Assembly (NCBI GenBank): GCA_003008705.1
Contig: PDUO01000048.1
Location: forward strand, 314,611-378,610
Reading direction: 5' to 3'
Origin: Pezicula radicicola
Lineage: Eukaryota > Ascomycota > Leotiomycetes > Helotiales > Dermateaceae
DNA length: 64,000 nucleotides
Shown: positions 20,397-31,892 of the stretch, piece by piece
Layout of the letters: each line of letters opens with the position of its first letter
How positions within the stretch are numbered: the stretch's first letter is position 1
Made by a program: the position numbers and the translations under genes
The notes under the pieces: model-generated
Database searches by the model: none
What the model was told of the DNA's origin: nothing
Seen by the model: the letters and a program-made list of their open reading frames with translations, nothing else

Positions 20397-23300
20397 TCAC
20401 TGCACACCTATAAAAATATTAGCGAAGAAATCACACAAGAAAGTTGAACCCGGAGACTTACATTGTGAATAGAAAGCGTTAGAGTAGGTGCAGGTCCATC
20501 CCGTTGGACAGAGAGTCGGGCCAGTGTAACCTGTTCCGCCGCCTTATTCGAATGTGAGCTGCAGTCACTAAAAGGGCAAAGGAAGACTTACATTGGCCAT
20601 ACGCAGCCGCGGTACTTGTCGCTCCAGATGATGTCCTTGGTCCCGTCAGTATTCCCTTTCACATGGTATACGTTGTGTAACAAAGACCTACGAGGTACTT
20701 GTCGAAGAAACTTTGGAGGTTGTTGTTGTGGAGCCTATACTCGTGCTGCTTGTTGAAGTGGTTGAAGTCTGGACTGTCGTAGATGTTGTCGTCACTTTGG
20801 TGGATGTAGTTAGTGTCGTAGCAGTCGTGGAACTCTTTACCGATGTGCTTCCGCTTGCTGTCGCAGTAGCAGCAGGAAGACTGCCGGATGGAGAGCCATA
20901 GAAAATTCCTCGACCGTTGGTACCAACGTAAACCCTATATACTTTAGTCGCCATCGTTCATTATAATAATAAAACTATTGGGAACTGACCTTCCATAAAT
21001 GCTCATGTCTGCACCTACACAATTGGCTGATGCTGCTCCGAAACCGTGTGCTGCGTCGCTTATCATTTGCCAATTAACCCCACTATCTTCAGTCTTGAAA
21101 AGGGCGGTAACACTGTCAACGGTGAAGAATCCATAGATGACAGGGTAATTCGTCGAGGTGGAACCTGCACCAAGGGCAAAGCCATATCCAGCAGTGCACC
21201 CACTTCCAATTTGGGTGAATGTCTGCCCATAATCTGTGGAATGGAACAAGCCAACATCAGTACTGGCCCATACATCTCCAGCAACTGTTGGATGAACACG
21301 GATTTTATTGACTGTGGTGGCAGAACCCAATGTTGCTGTTTTGGCAAAGGTGACCCCAATGTCAGATGAAACGTAAAAACTAAGACTGAAATTAGTATGT
21401 ACGTTTTGGTGAGTTACTAGAAGATTTAATCTCACCTGCTGCCAGAACCACCATAGAACACGGAAGCATTACGCTTATCAGATGCTATAGCTGCACCAGA
21501 AGGAAGAGTGGGAACCGCACTGAAAGTACTTGTATATCTCGAGACAAGTGGACTACTCGAGTTTGATTGCAGAAGTACAGTCTGACCATCGGCTGAAATT
21601 GCTACTTTTCCAGGGCCAGTCGTAAGCGAGGCACCATAATCTGGAGACCAAGAAATCCCATAATCGGATGAGAGGGCAATTCCGATGGCCGTTGAACTAA
21701 CCCCAGTACGTACAAGGGTTGCAGGGACGTTTCCAGCATAATCGAGGTCATAAGTCGACCCATATGTAGGATTGTGGAAAGACTGTGCCGGAGCTGTGTC
21801 TAGACTAGAGTGGTAAAATCCACCGATATCTCCAACTGCGGACAAAAGAGGAGGGCCACCGGGGGGCACTATGAGTGAATTTACTGCTGTTTCTTCAAGT
21901 CCAGTTGCAAGAGATTTCAACGTCACGTTATGCACTGTATCCCAATTCAGCAGATCGTGACCGCCGTATATCGTTGCACCAGTACCATAAAGCCTGTATA
22001 GAGTGTAGTGTCAGAGATTACCTGCTGAAATTGAGCGACAGTTCTTACTAACCAATGGTTTGAATCGAATGGATCAATTGACAAGGCTTCCACCATCCAG
22101 CCTACTCTGACTGGTGGCGAGGTCGTCGATGTATTGTCTTGCAACCATGGCGCCGCGGAAATGTCATAGGAATAGTAACTATCAAAACTTAGCACCGCAA
22201 TATGCTGTGGAAATAATTATTTTGACTTACTCATTTATTGTTGGGTAACTCGCCCAGGCCCTGCGATAAATTAGTCCAAAGCCACCTGGGATAAGATAAG
22301 GTTATACCATATGGGAGACCAAGTGGCGCCGGAATCGGTACTTCGAAAAATTAATTCATCTGGCCACCAACAATTGAGTGCTGCTGCCATAATAGTTCCT
22401 GGCTTTTGCAAGTCAACCGATAAGCCTCCGTAACCGTAGTATGTGGAAGCGAGAGAAGTTGGACTTATATCAGTCCAAACTCCAGTGCTTATATTATATT
22501 TGTGAACAGTCCCATTTGTACCGTCATACGGACCGGCTCCATTTGCATAGGAGATATAAAGGGTCTTCTCAGCTGGTGAAAGAACACCTTTGTGGGGAAG
22601 GAATCCATATTGTGGCTCTCCAGATACCCAGGCCCCTGAAGACGTCAAGACGTGCTCAAATTTCTCGTACAGGGTAGGTCAATCAAAATGACTTACAAGT
22701 GACACCACCATCCTCAGACTTGAATACTGACTCGCCAACGTCAGCCACTCCTAGTTTAATTAGCATATTGAGCTTGTAGTGGTACACTAGTATTATTTAC
22801 CAACGAAAATACGAGGTGTAGCAGCTCCTGAAGCGCCGGAAGTTGAATCAAAGGTCACCCAAGCAATTCCGACTGGATCAGACGTGTATGTAGAACTAGA
22901 ATCTTGGAAATAAGTTCCTAAAAAAGGTCAGAAATATGTCAATTAAGCGACGAATAAAGTTACCTGTCCACTGGAAAGCAGTTACGTTTGACCATGTAAC
23001 ACCGTAATCAGTGCTCTTCCATAAACCATGCCCACTTCTTGCTCCGAAATAAAGAATGTTGTTACTATTGGGATCGACAGCCAGACGCTACAAACTCTCA
23101 GTACACCAGTCATGGTAAATGCTCAATGAAAACTTACTTCACCCATGCCACGACCTGGCATATTTCCTCCCACTTTAAATGGCAGCTTAGTCTCAGACCA
23201 AGTGTTCCCTTGGTCTGTTGATCGCAAAATAGAGCCGACGTTTGGATCCCACTCGTTTGTGTACATTCCAACCGCGAGATAAAGTCGGTTGGTATCGACA

Positions 23301-23832
23301 GGATCAGTTGCAAGAGCGTCAACACCCAAATCATGCCTAAGTAATAAGTAAGCAGTGATTTTATTGTGCCGTAAAAATTAGTTTATAAGAGATCAGTTCG
23401 ATTAGAAGAGAGTCGCCCAAGTGAAGTGAGCTACTCAAGTCCATCTCTTATGACCTAATATATGGCTATTCAAAATGACCACTTATTTATAAACCAATTC
23501 GTACGCTATTTAGTCGACTCACCAAGAAGTATTGTTCGCAAAGTCCGTCAAGGGTGTCCATGTGTCGTCTGAATTTAAGCGATAAGCACCACCAATATCG
23601 GCTCGAGCATACGCTACTCCTTTCGCTGAAGGATTGAAAATGATTCCGGGAATGAAGCCACCGCCGCCTTCACCGAGTGTTAGAATTATTATGTAACAGA
23701 GTTATGTGACTTAGAGAACTAGCCCCTACCTCCAATTCGAACATTTTTCCAAGTGAAAGTCTGAGAGGCTGCCGCATTAACACCAGCAGCAATAAGGCAC
23801 GTCGCAAGTGCCAAAACGGAAGGGAAATGCAT
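20397..23832 (-). CDS. Secreted GH74 xyloglucanase with C-terminal CBM1
   Basis: This enzyme cleaves the beta-1,4-glucan backbone of xyloglucan outside the cell. The start at 23832 gives a signal peptide (residues about 1-20, then AASQTFTWKNV). Many short introns split the gene; exons were tracked by protein continuity, and single borders may be off. The catalytic domain carries both hallmark DIGG segments, YARADIGGAYR and SAVGDIGGFYH, which hold the two catalytic Asp of the family, plus repeated beta-propeller motifs such as WKSTDYGVTW, FRSTDSGATW, FHSTDYGQTF and FKTEDSGVNW. A Ser/Thr-rich linker (about 20688-20890) follows, then CBM1: YGQCGGTGYTGPTLCPTGW and CTYSNAFYSQC with its four Cys. 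The last exon encodes only the end of the Cys codon, VQ and stop. A CGG-N6-CCG site lies 111 bp upstream, and the MFS sugar porter is next on the same strand. Confidence 0.93.
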
Positions 23833-23942
23833 GACTGATGTTTTCTGCCTTTGAACTTGACTTTCAGAGTCCTTGAATACGTTGCAGATTTACATCATTT
23901 TGTAGCTAGGAAATTGTGCCTCGGAGCTCTCGAACATTGCAT

Positions 23943-23954
23943 CGGATGCTCCCG
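23943..23954. promoter_or_regulatory. CGG-N6-CCG site upstream of GH74
   Basis: Inverted triplets with six-base spacing, the form bound by some Zn2Cys6 factors, lie 111 bp upstream of the GH74 start. A GCGGGG word (SYGGRG, the CreA/Cre1 consensus) lies further upstream near 24069. Both are short and could occur by chance. Confidence 0.3.
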
Positions 23955-24732
23955 TGCTTAAGGTTGCATGCACATGGCTTTCATCTACATGCTCCTGTTA
24001 ATTTAAATTCTGGAGATGAAAACAATTTATCAGACGATTAACCATGCTACTCTGTGCAAGTTACCTTCGCGGGGTAAATATAATGAAAATAATTTCTCCC
24101 CTATTGGCTCCATGATTCGGCTGGAAAACTCTAAAATCATCTCTAGTATTCAACGGGAGCAGATACCGAGAGATATTGGCCGTGTGATCAGAATTCTAAG
24201 GACAGATTTTGCCGGTAACAGGGACCGAATAACCTTCCATATTACCCGCCGGAAGTGAAATCCCTTGCATGCCTTTGCGATAAGCGAGCAACCAAGTAAT
24301 TTTTTACAACACCAAACTAGTGGAAATATAATTCTCCAAATTACCATGATAAAGAAAGACAATCTAAACAATAATTGTACAATATTCTCTGAGAAGTTCG
24401 CCATAGAAGCGCAAGGCAGCACTAAAAGTTAAATTGCTAGAGAGAGAGAACAATAGCTAGCTTGGCTTTATATCATTACATGTGTAATAGCCATAAACAT
24501 AAATAATTGCAACTCAATATAACGTGCGCTTTATTATCGCACAGCATTTACTAGCTAAAAACTTAGCTCGACACACTGAACCAGCACATCTTACTTGCTC
24601 TTAGATATTTACGGGAGATGAATTTAGTAGAATTCTGAACTGGCCATCTAAATTTGTACAGAAGTCTCAGGGGCTAATTCTATTGAAGTTACTTCGCTGA
24701 GTTGCCATGATACCCCAGAGGGTAGAAAAGCA

Positions 24733-26585
24733 TTAGTCCTTTCTTCCAACCTCGATTTCTGTTGGACGAGTGACATCCTCGTCATCAATATCCCCTAAAT
24801 AGAGAACCTTTCCGCGAGTGATAGCCTCTAGGTCAGGTACATCACTGTGCTTCTCACCATCAAAAAGCGCATCAATTTCTTCGAGCGTTTTACCTCTCGT
24901 TTCAACCCAATACGCGATAATATAGATCAGTTCAAAACAGTCCCACGTTCCGTTAAGCATATAGACTTTCCATCCCAAGCTATCAACTGCGAAGGGAAAT
25001 GCAAAGGTGGTGATGAATCTGCGTATTAACAGAGTTAATAATTGTGGTTTGTAGCTGGAAAATATCTTTTTCAAAATGAGCAAGAATTGAACGTACCCAA
25101 AGGCATTCCATGAAAATGTAGAAACAGACATGCCGGCCGAGCGAATTGAGTAATTCAGCACTTCAGCTGGGTACAAGTATGTAAGTGTTGTCCAGCCAAA
25201 GCTGTAAGAGCCTTGAAAGAGGAAAATAAATGCCACTGTTCCATAAATTCCAGCTTTATTCGTGCTTTCACCGAAGACTAGAGCATCTGCTATTAGCTTT
25301 TTCCTCATGGCTCTAAAATTGTATTGTACGTACGTTTTGTCATCATGCCAATCATGAATATGAAGACCATGGGTAGAGCCGTGCTAACCGATGCAAGTAG
25401 TCTGCGGCTGATTTGTGGTGCAGCCCATGTTCCAATGAGACTGATTACAAAGCACCATAAATTGAGAAAGATATTTATTTCAAGCTGGGTTGTCGTATTT
25501 GTTATTCCGGCGTTATCAAGCATTGTGCCAAGATAGTAGCTGATAATGGCATTACTATGACCCTGTTAGGAACTAACTTTTTTTTTAAAGTGGCCTGGAT
25601 CTAGCATACCCAGTGAAGCAAGTCATCACTTCGACAGACATCATAAGCATCATCCGCTTCCGGCTTGAAGGGGTCTTCATAGTCTGAATGAAGCCGAGTT
25701 TCTGCTCGCTCTCCTTCTCATATGTAATAGTATCTACCATTTCCTTGTACTGGGCGAGAACAATGGGACTTGTTTTGTCGCCATCTGAGTGGGTTATAGC
25801 CACGACTTCCAGTGCTTCAGGGCATCTATTCTGATATACAAGCCATCTTGGCGATTCTGGAATGAAAGGTAGAATCAGAAGAGTGATGATGCTGAACATA
25901 GCTTGGATAGCTGAAGGACAACGCCATGCCCAGGTGGAATTCATGTTCGCAGTTCCATATGTTATTCCCGAGCTAATAAGTCCACCTAATATCTATTATT
26001 AGCTCAAGCTTTATCAGAACCAGGAGTCCACCTCACCAATATACCAACAGTCATTATACGCTCCCATTGTGTAATCTCGGTAGTTATAAGGAGTCGTCTC
26101 GGCTAGATAGACAGCAACGGCTGTACCCTCAATTCCAACGCCCAAGCCAGTTAAGATTCGGGCAACCACAAACATTGCCGTATTTTGAGCTGCAGTTTGC
26201 AAGATAACAGCCACAATTGTTAGAACTGTTCCATAAAGAATTGCTTGTTTACGACCGAATCTGTCAGCGATATAGCCGGAGACAAACCCCGCCAAAGCTC
26301 CTCCAATGTTTAGTGCACAGGTGTTAAGTGCGAGTGTTGCGGTACTAAGTACAAAGTAATCTGTATAAGACGGCAAAATATTTAATGCATTCCTTAACCC
26401 AATCTGTCAGCTGCGATATGTTTATAAGGTATGTATTTGAATACTCACATCATCGACGAATCAAACCCCAGAGTGGCGGAAGCAACCATTGAGCTGAAAA
26501 TCAAAAGCATCATGATGACTTTGGAGGACTTGGGCACTCTGGCTAAGCCAGGATGTCCCATGCCGACTGCACCGGAATCTACCAT
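24733..26585 (-). CDS. MFS sugar porter
   Basis: Plasma-membrane uptake of a sugar is the likely role; the substrate is not readable from sequence. The start is set at 26585 (MVDSGAVGMGHPGLARVP); the open frame further upstream has no ATG. Several short introns were resolved by phase, for example after GFDSSM, where the next exon restores MMNALNILPSYTDYF, and a 44-nt intron after MMTK that bypasses an in-frame stop and leads to DALVFGESTNKAGIYG. Family signatures are intact: DRFGRKQA, RILTGLGVGIEGTAVAVYLAE, PESPRWL, FLFQGSYSFGWTTLTYLYPAE, and VETRGKTLEEIDALFDG. The cytoplasmic tail is acidic. It is divergent from the dioxygenase gene (640 bp) and next to GH74, suggesting uptake of its products. 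Confidence 0.9.
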
Positions 26586-27224
26586 TGTGATATCAAAATA
26601 TTCGGACGCCTGTTTAGAACGGGGACTTTTGGCAAAAGAAAGGTGTATTCGGTTAATCAAGCTTTTTTTACTCAGAGGCGGATTTTAAGCTTGTTTTAAC
26701 ATGATGCCGTTCCGTAGAGCTTGGTATGCAATCTATTAGTTCCATTTCCCTGCAATTAGTAGTTGCAGCCCCAAGATATGAGCGGATGAACCGACAATTG
26801 CGTATCGGATTGCTCTTCTTTTGTAGATGATAAACCAAAGCTAAACTCGAAGATGTAACGGATTGCCTGCAGCCAATATTCATCTTATCTTCTTGATATC
26901 CCACTTCTGAATAGAAGACCCGGACAACTTCCGACGAATCTGATTCGCTTGTGCCCCCTATTCATAAGCGAGCCCCCATTATCGAGATATGGTTCATGGT
27001 CACTAGCCAAAAGGAATCCTGTACTGTTGAAAGTGGCCAGCGGCAGATAAGAAACCATGCAGCTTGCTTATTGCTGTTGAGTTCGGAGCCGAAATACTTA
27101 TCATGTCGGGGAATCCGAACAACATTTATGTAGGAAACACAGCAACACAAAGCACTGCTTGAGTAGCATCGTACACAAAGTCTGTATCAAGCGTACGTGT
27201 TGATAAATAACAAACGACATTGCC
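26586..27224. promoter_or_regulatory. Shared divergent promoter of MFS porter and dioxygenase
   Basis: The 639 bp hold no gene. CCGGACAACTT at 26920-26930 repeats an 11-mer found in the FAD oxidase promoter (15477-15487) and is followed by CCGACG. The two genes start back to back, so joint control is possible. Confidence 0.4.
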
Positions 27225-28271
27225 ATGGCGATAAGCACTACTATTCCTGACGAATTTTCCAGTCTACTATCGTAAAGCCCCTTGCAACATCAGAAATGCA
27301 GTTGTGCCGGATGATTGACGGAATGTAGGTCAAATACAAAGTTCAATGACTGGCGAGACGATCTGAAAGAAAACGGATATGTCGTGATTAAAGGTGCTAT
27401 ACCGGCGGATAGAGCAACTGATTATCAGCAACAAGCTTTCAAATGGATATCAACATTCAGCGACTCCTTCAACATCGACAATGCATCCACATGGACCAAG
27501 GAGAACCTCCCTGTCCAAAGCCCTACGAACATGATCCGAGGGTACGTCATTGCTCACGAGAAATTTATGTGGGATGCACGGATGGAACCTGGAGTAGTAG
27601 GTAGCTTCGAGAAATTATGGGGAACAGAAAAGCTCCTCGTGAGTTTCGATCACTTAAACATCACGTTCCCGAATCGCAAGGATAAGCCGGATCTTGGTGC
27701 ATGGCAACATGTTGATCAAAGCCCTATGAGAAGAGGACTACATTGTGTTCAGGGGCTTATTAATCTTTCCGAAGCTGGTCCCAATGATGGAGGACTACTC
27801 GTCTATCCTGGATCACACAAACTCGTAGAAGAGTTCTTCGACACGCAACTTGACAAAGCTTTATGGACTACCACTGACTTTTTTATGTACTCCGCCTCGC
27901 AGCTAGAATGGTTTCTCAGCCGTGGAATCAAACCGCATAAAGTGTGTGCTGAACCCGGCGACCTAGTGCTTTGGGATAGCAGGACAATTCACCAAGGCTG
28001 TGAACCAAATGCCTCAAGTGAAACAATTCGTACTGTCATTTATGTGACATATACACCAGCTAAGCTTGCAAAACCGGAAGCACTTGAGATGAGAGCGAAA
28101 ATATTCAACGCTTGGGGAGGCACTACTCATTGGCCGCACGATAATCTCGTCATCAAGGATAAGGCTGTGTTGGACGATGGCACGAGAGATCCTCGAGATA
28201 GAACTGAGCCACTTGAAAAACCGGTTTTGAGCAGTCGATTGTTGAAATTTGCGGGTGTTGAGGTTTATTAG
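27225..28271 (+). CDS. PhyH-family Fe(II)/2-oxoglutarate dioxygenase
   Basis: It is an oxygenase that hydroxylates an unidentified small molecule using Fe(II) and 2-oxoglutarate. Exon 1 (27225-27271) encodes MAISTTIPDEFSSLL and two bases of the next codon; a 57-nt intron (27272-27328, ending GTAG, with a TTGAC branch-like word) joins to exon 2 in phase, giving 329 residues. The long open frame alone has no ATG start, which supports this exon. The metal triad is visible: His143 and Asp145 in WQHVDQSP and His237 in RTIHQG; Arg250 in ETIRTV fits the 2-oxoglutarate anchor. Other conserved pieces are NGYVVIKGAIP and GGLLVYPGSH. No signal peptide. Fungal members act in secondary metabolism or in small-molecule breakdown, and nothing nearby decides between these. 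Confidence 0.88.
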
Positions 28272-28838
28272 GTGTGAGCAATATGTCAAGATCAAGTCTC
28301 CAATGATTTTGTCGGCGTTTTTGTGACCCGAAAACTCTTCTGCTGTTGGATATGGAAATTATCATCATGAACCTGTACCAATTTGGCCCAATTGCGAATT
28401 CGGGTCTTCGGCTGATGCGATTCATCAGGACAAAAATCCTATTCTTTTTCCTGGCCACATCAATGAGTAACTCATCAACCGTGGGCTTTGTGGCGTTAGT
28501 GACGTCTTGAGGCCGTTATGTGTATCTGCATGCGTACTAGCAAAGCTCTCCAGAGAAAGTAAGCTTATGTCAGCTAAAGGCTGTCTACTCACACAGAAGC
28601 TGTCTCACGGTTGCTGGCGTTAGTTTTGAACCTCCAAGAGTTGGAGCAGACAGTTTTATTGGCTTCTTACATTCTCCGCACCTGTCACTGTGATCTATTG
28701 CCGAGCCTTAGGTTATTCCCGGGCTTTAGTGTTAGAGCATAGGGTCCCGAAGCCCCGAAAAGACGATTTCCAAAAGTAGCCTCTCGCTTAAACAAGCTTA
28801 TGCTCTCAACACAGGACTTGCCCTCAAACTGCTTATAC
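28272..28838. other. Intergenic
   Basis: No gene or RNA is recognised between the dioxygenase stop and the transposon target site. Confidence 0.4.
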
Positions 28839-28840
28839 TA

Positions 28841-31466
28841 CTCGTTTTCCCTAGTCAATGCACGACCCCACTTAATGCACACCCACAAAACCACATTCCA
28901 CGATAATTCAAGGTAGCTTTAAAATTAATTATCTTAATCAATATGGATCCAAATTGGACGTCTAAAGATCGAATAGAAAGAGCTCTCGAAGAGCTTTCTT
29001 CCTAGAGTTCTTATAATTATACAGAAACTACTAGGCGTTGGGAAATCGATCGCACAACCCTTTCTCGTCGCTATAGAGGGGTTACTACCTCGAAGAAAAT
29101 AGCAACCTCTGAAACTAAGAAAAACCTCACCGACGCCTAAGAAGCTATTCTAATTAGTTGTATTAAGAAATATACAACTCGTGGGATCCCTCTAACTAGC
29201 TAGATGGTCTATAATTTCACAGAGGAAATCAAGGGTAGCTATATTAGAAAAAACTAGGTTTCATGATTTATAAAGCGATACCTAAATGATCTTCGAAGTA
29301 GCTACCTACGCAACATTGAGTATAATCGTACAAAGGCCGATTACGTACCAAACTTTGTACTATTCTTCTTCCTTGTAAGTTGCCCTAGTATACTCTATAG
29401 TCTTGTCTAGTCTATAATATTGGTTTGGGCTGGGTTGACTTAGTGTCTTATTAGCTTACCTCGGCCATAGATAAATTCTATATTACAATGGAAAACATAT
29501 ATAATTAGGATGAGAAGGGGTTTATGATTAGAATTGCAAGGTCTATGAAACGAATAATGTCGAAAGAAGAATATAAATTGGGCAAGATGAAGTAGGCTAG
29601 CTAGGATGGGAGCAGAGAGTTTATATCTCTTCTTGCTTGTATATACGTAGATGGTACTGTACTTCCACCATCATTGATATACAAAGGAGCTTCGCACGAT
29701 ATGAATGATAATTAGGTAGAAGCTATTGATCTAAATGCAAAGGTATTCTTTAGTTCTTCATTTAATGGATAGAGTAGTAATGAGTTTAGGCTTGAATGGT
29801 TATAAATAGTCTTTGAACCCTGTACTAAGGATAAAACCCGAGGCCGCAGACTTCTTATAGTAGATGGCTATTTAAGTTATATTAATATAGCCTTTCTAGA
29901 TTGGGCAGAAGCCTATAGGATTATTATTCTTATATTACTACCTTATTTAACCTATAGACTCTAGCCACTTAATATTGGGATGTTTAGGCTACTTACTTAG
30001 GCTTATTCTATTGAATTAACGAATTTCTTCTAAGGTAGAGAAGGAATGGTAGTAATATCTAAATTATTATTTTAGCCTTTATTTCTACCTACTTAGGAAG
30101 CCTCTTTTACTTTAGAAAATATCGAATCCTCATTTCTTAATAGTAGGATATAGCCTTTAAATACAGATATAGTAATTAGTATTATTCGAACTAGACCTTG
30201 AACTCTAACTATAATCACTAATCCTGATAACTTTCTTAAGACACTAAAATTAATTAAAGTAATTCGGAAGTTTCAGAAGTTATATCAGAATAAGCCAACT
30301 ATTCCTAAAATAGAGAAGCTCTTTAAAGTAAATAAAGCTCTTTCTATAGAGCTTATAATTACTAAGTACCGAATATAAGGTCTAATTAAGGCTTTTAAAC
30401 TTAGGAAGGCTAATCGACGTAGTATAAAGCTTGGGCTTACTAGAGAAGAACTAGATAGAAATCGTGTTAGGTTATATACTCTAGAGTATATAGCTAAAGC
30501 CCGTGAGTTTCAGAACTAGAAGAAACTAGAGGCTTAAGAAGAGAAAGATAAGAAGGAAGAAGAAAAGGAAACTAAACGAATTGAAAAAGAAAGAGATATT
30601 AGACTTGCTCTTAAAGCTAAGATTCAAAAGCAACTAACTAAGGAAGAAAATCAACGTCTAGCGGCTGAATTAAAGGAGTAGAAGAAACTTAATCGGGCTA
30701 CTCTTATAGCTATAAATCGGGCTACTAAAGAGGTACAAAAGCAACTAGTAAAAGCCGCCAAAGAAGAGGCAAAGCAGGCCAAACAATAGGCCAAAGTTCC
30801 TGTTGCTCGGCGGAAGCTAGTAGCGAAAGTTGTGGTTATTGATAAGCTAGAGCTAGAGGTAGTTACTACACTAGTGCTAAGTAATACTCGAGGGTGTACT
30901 ACAAGGCTTCTACAACGATTTAGGACTTAAAGATAGTTTATATATATCTTCTAGAGCCTTGATTTTATATCCTTGATTTTTATTTGAATTTATATATCGT
31001 TGTTGTTGGCTTATTCGAAGATTTAGGCTCTGCCTTAGTAGTATAATCTACCCCCATTTTCCCACTAAAATTCATCTATATCTAGAACCATCCTAAGCTC
31101 TCTAATAGTTATAATTCTAATTTGATTCTATCGTACCTAACCTATAAATACCCTATCGCCTATAATTAAAGCTATCCCAAGTACACTATTAGTATTACTA
31201 ATGCGTTGTTACAATATGAAGGTGTCATAGATGGTGGGAGGGCGTTGGGCATTAGGGAAGTTATTTAGGCAGACTAAAGCCTAGTAATTAGCTTCATTTT
31301 AGAGGATCATAAACTTCATATACTAACAGATATAATTGATGATTTTAACCATATTTGGAGCCTATATAGTGGAGTTATTTCGATTCGAATTAAGTTAGTA
31401 GTCTTGGGCTATGATGATTTTTGGGCGTGCATTGAGTGGGGTCGTGTATTGACCAGGGAAAACGAG
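28841..31466 (+). mobile_element. Pogo/Fot1-like DNA transposon with intact ends
   Basis: The left end CTCGTTTTCCCTAGTCAATG (28841 on) and the inverted right end (31466 downward) match over about 45 bp with four differences, all C/T or G/A transitions. TA dinucleotides at 28839-28840 and 31467-31468 are the target duplication expected for Tc1/mariner/pogo elements. Length is 2626 bp. The single gene inside is a decayed transposase on the plus strand. Composition is far less AT-rich than the 39-64 kb block, so this copy is either younger or less mutated. Confidence 0.85.
28943..30930 (+). pseudogene. Transposase of the pogo/Fot1-like element (DDE_1), inactivated
   Basis: Translation from ATG 28943 gives MDPNWTSKDRIERALEELSS, then a stop where a Gln codon is expected. 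The helix-turn-helix part reads ETTRRWEIDRTTLSRRYRG, and the catalytic core includes DEKGFMI, IYVDGTVLPPSLIYKG, RRLLIVDGYLSY and FLDWAEAYRIIILILLPYLT, which match Fot1/pogo transposases in order. The C-terminus is a long Lys/Glu-rich coiled stretch. Numerous TAG/TAA stops arise where CAG, CAA or TGG would be expected, and the frame changes once between about 29370 and 29490, either at an intron (GTAAGT at 29375) or by an indel. Confidence 0.8.
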
Positions 31467-31468
31467 TA

Positions 31469-31892
31469 TGCGCTAGGTTTTGCAGCTGTGCACTAAATTA
31501 TTTTTGTCTTAGACGGAATGATTTCTATTGCAACGTTGTTACTTTTCCTTTGGAGACTCCGAGGCTAGTGGTGAAGTATACATAAGCCGATACATTAGCG
31601 GTAAGTAAACCCTGTTCTGTTTGCGATATTCTCGTATCAATGTCAATTCCAGATTGCGAATTTTGAGCAATATTTTTCCATCTACGATTGTAGAGCACTA
31701 CTACTCGCAGCATTAAATGAAGACATCCAGGTTGACATGCACCTTGAATTGTGAGATATAAGGCTCTGGAAAGATTCTCTTGAACAGTCCTCCATCCCCA
31801 GTTCCACAATTCTCCAGTGTTCTCCCTATACCTCTGTTTCTATTTTCAGCAGGTCAAGTTCTTCTTGGGAGATCATTCTCTTCTCCTTCAAT
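31469..31892. other. Spacer between transposon and decayed secreted-protein gene
   Basis: An open minus frame (about 31525-31840) has no ATG and begins NTGELWNWGWRTVQENLSRA; it may be the trace of an exon but cannot be assigned. The rest is the presumed promoter of the following gene. Confidence 0.3.

Noticed and set aside
24016..24258. Plus-strand ORF of 80 codons between GH74 and the MFS porter
   Set aside because: No recognisable motif and it falls inside the GH74 upstream region.
31525..31840. Minus-strand open frame starting near NTGELWNWGW
   Set aside because: It has no ATG, no recognisable family and overlaps the promoter of another decayed gene; kept only as a remark.
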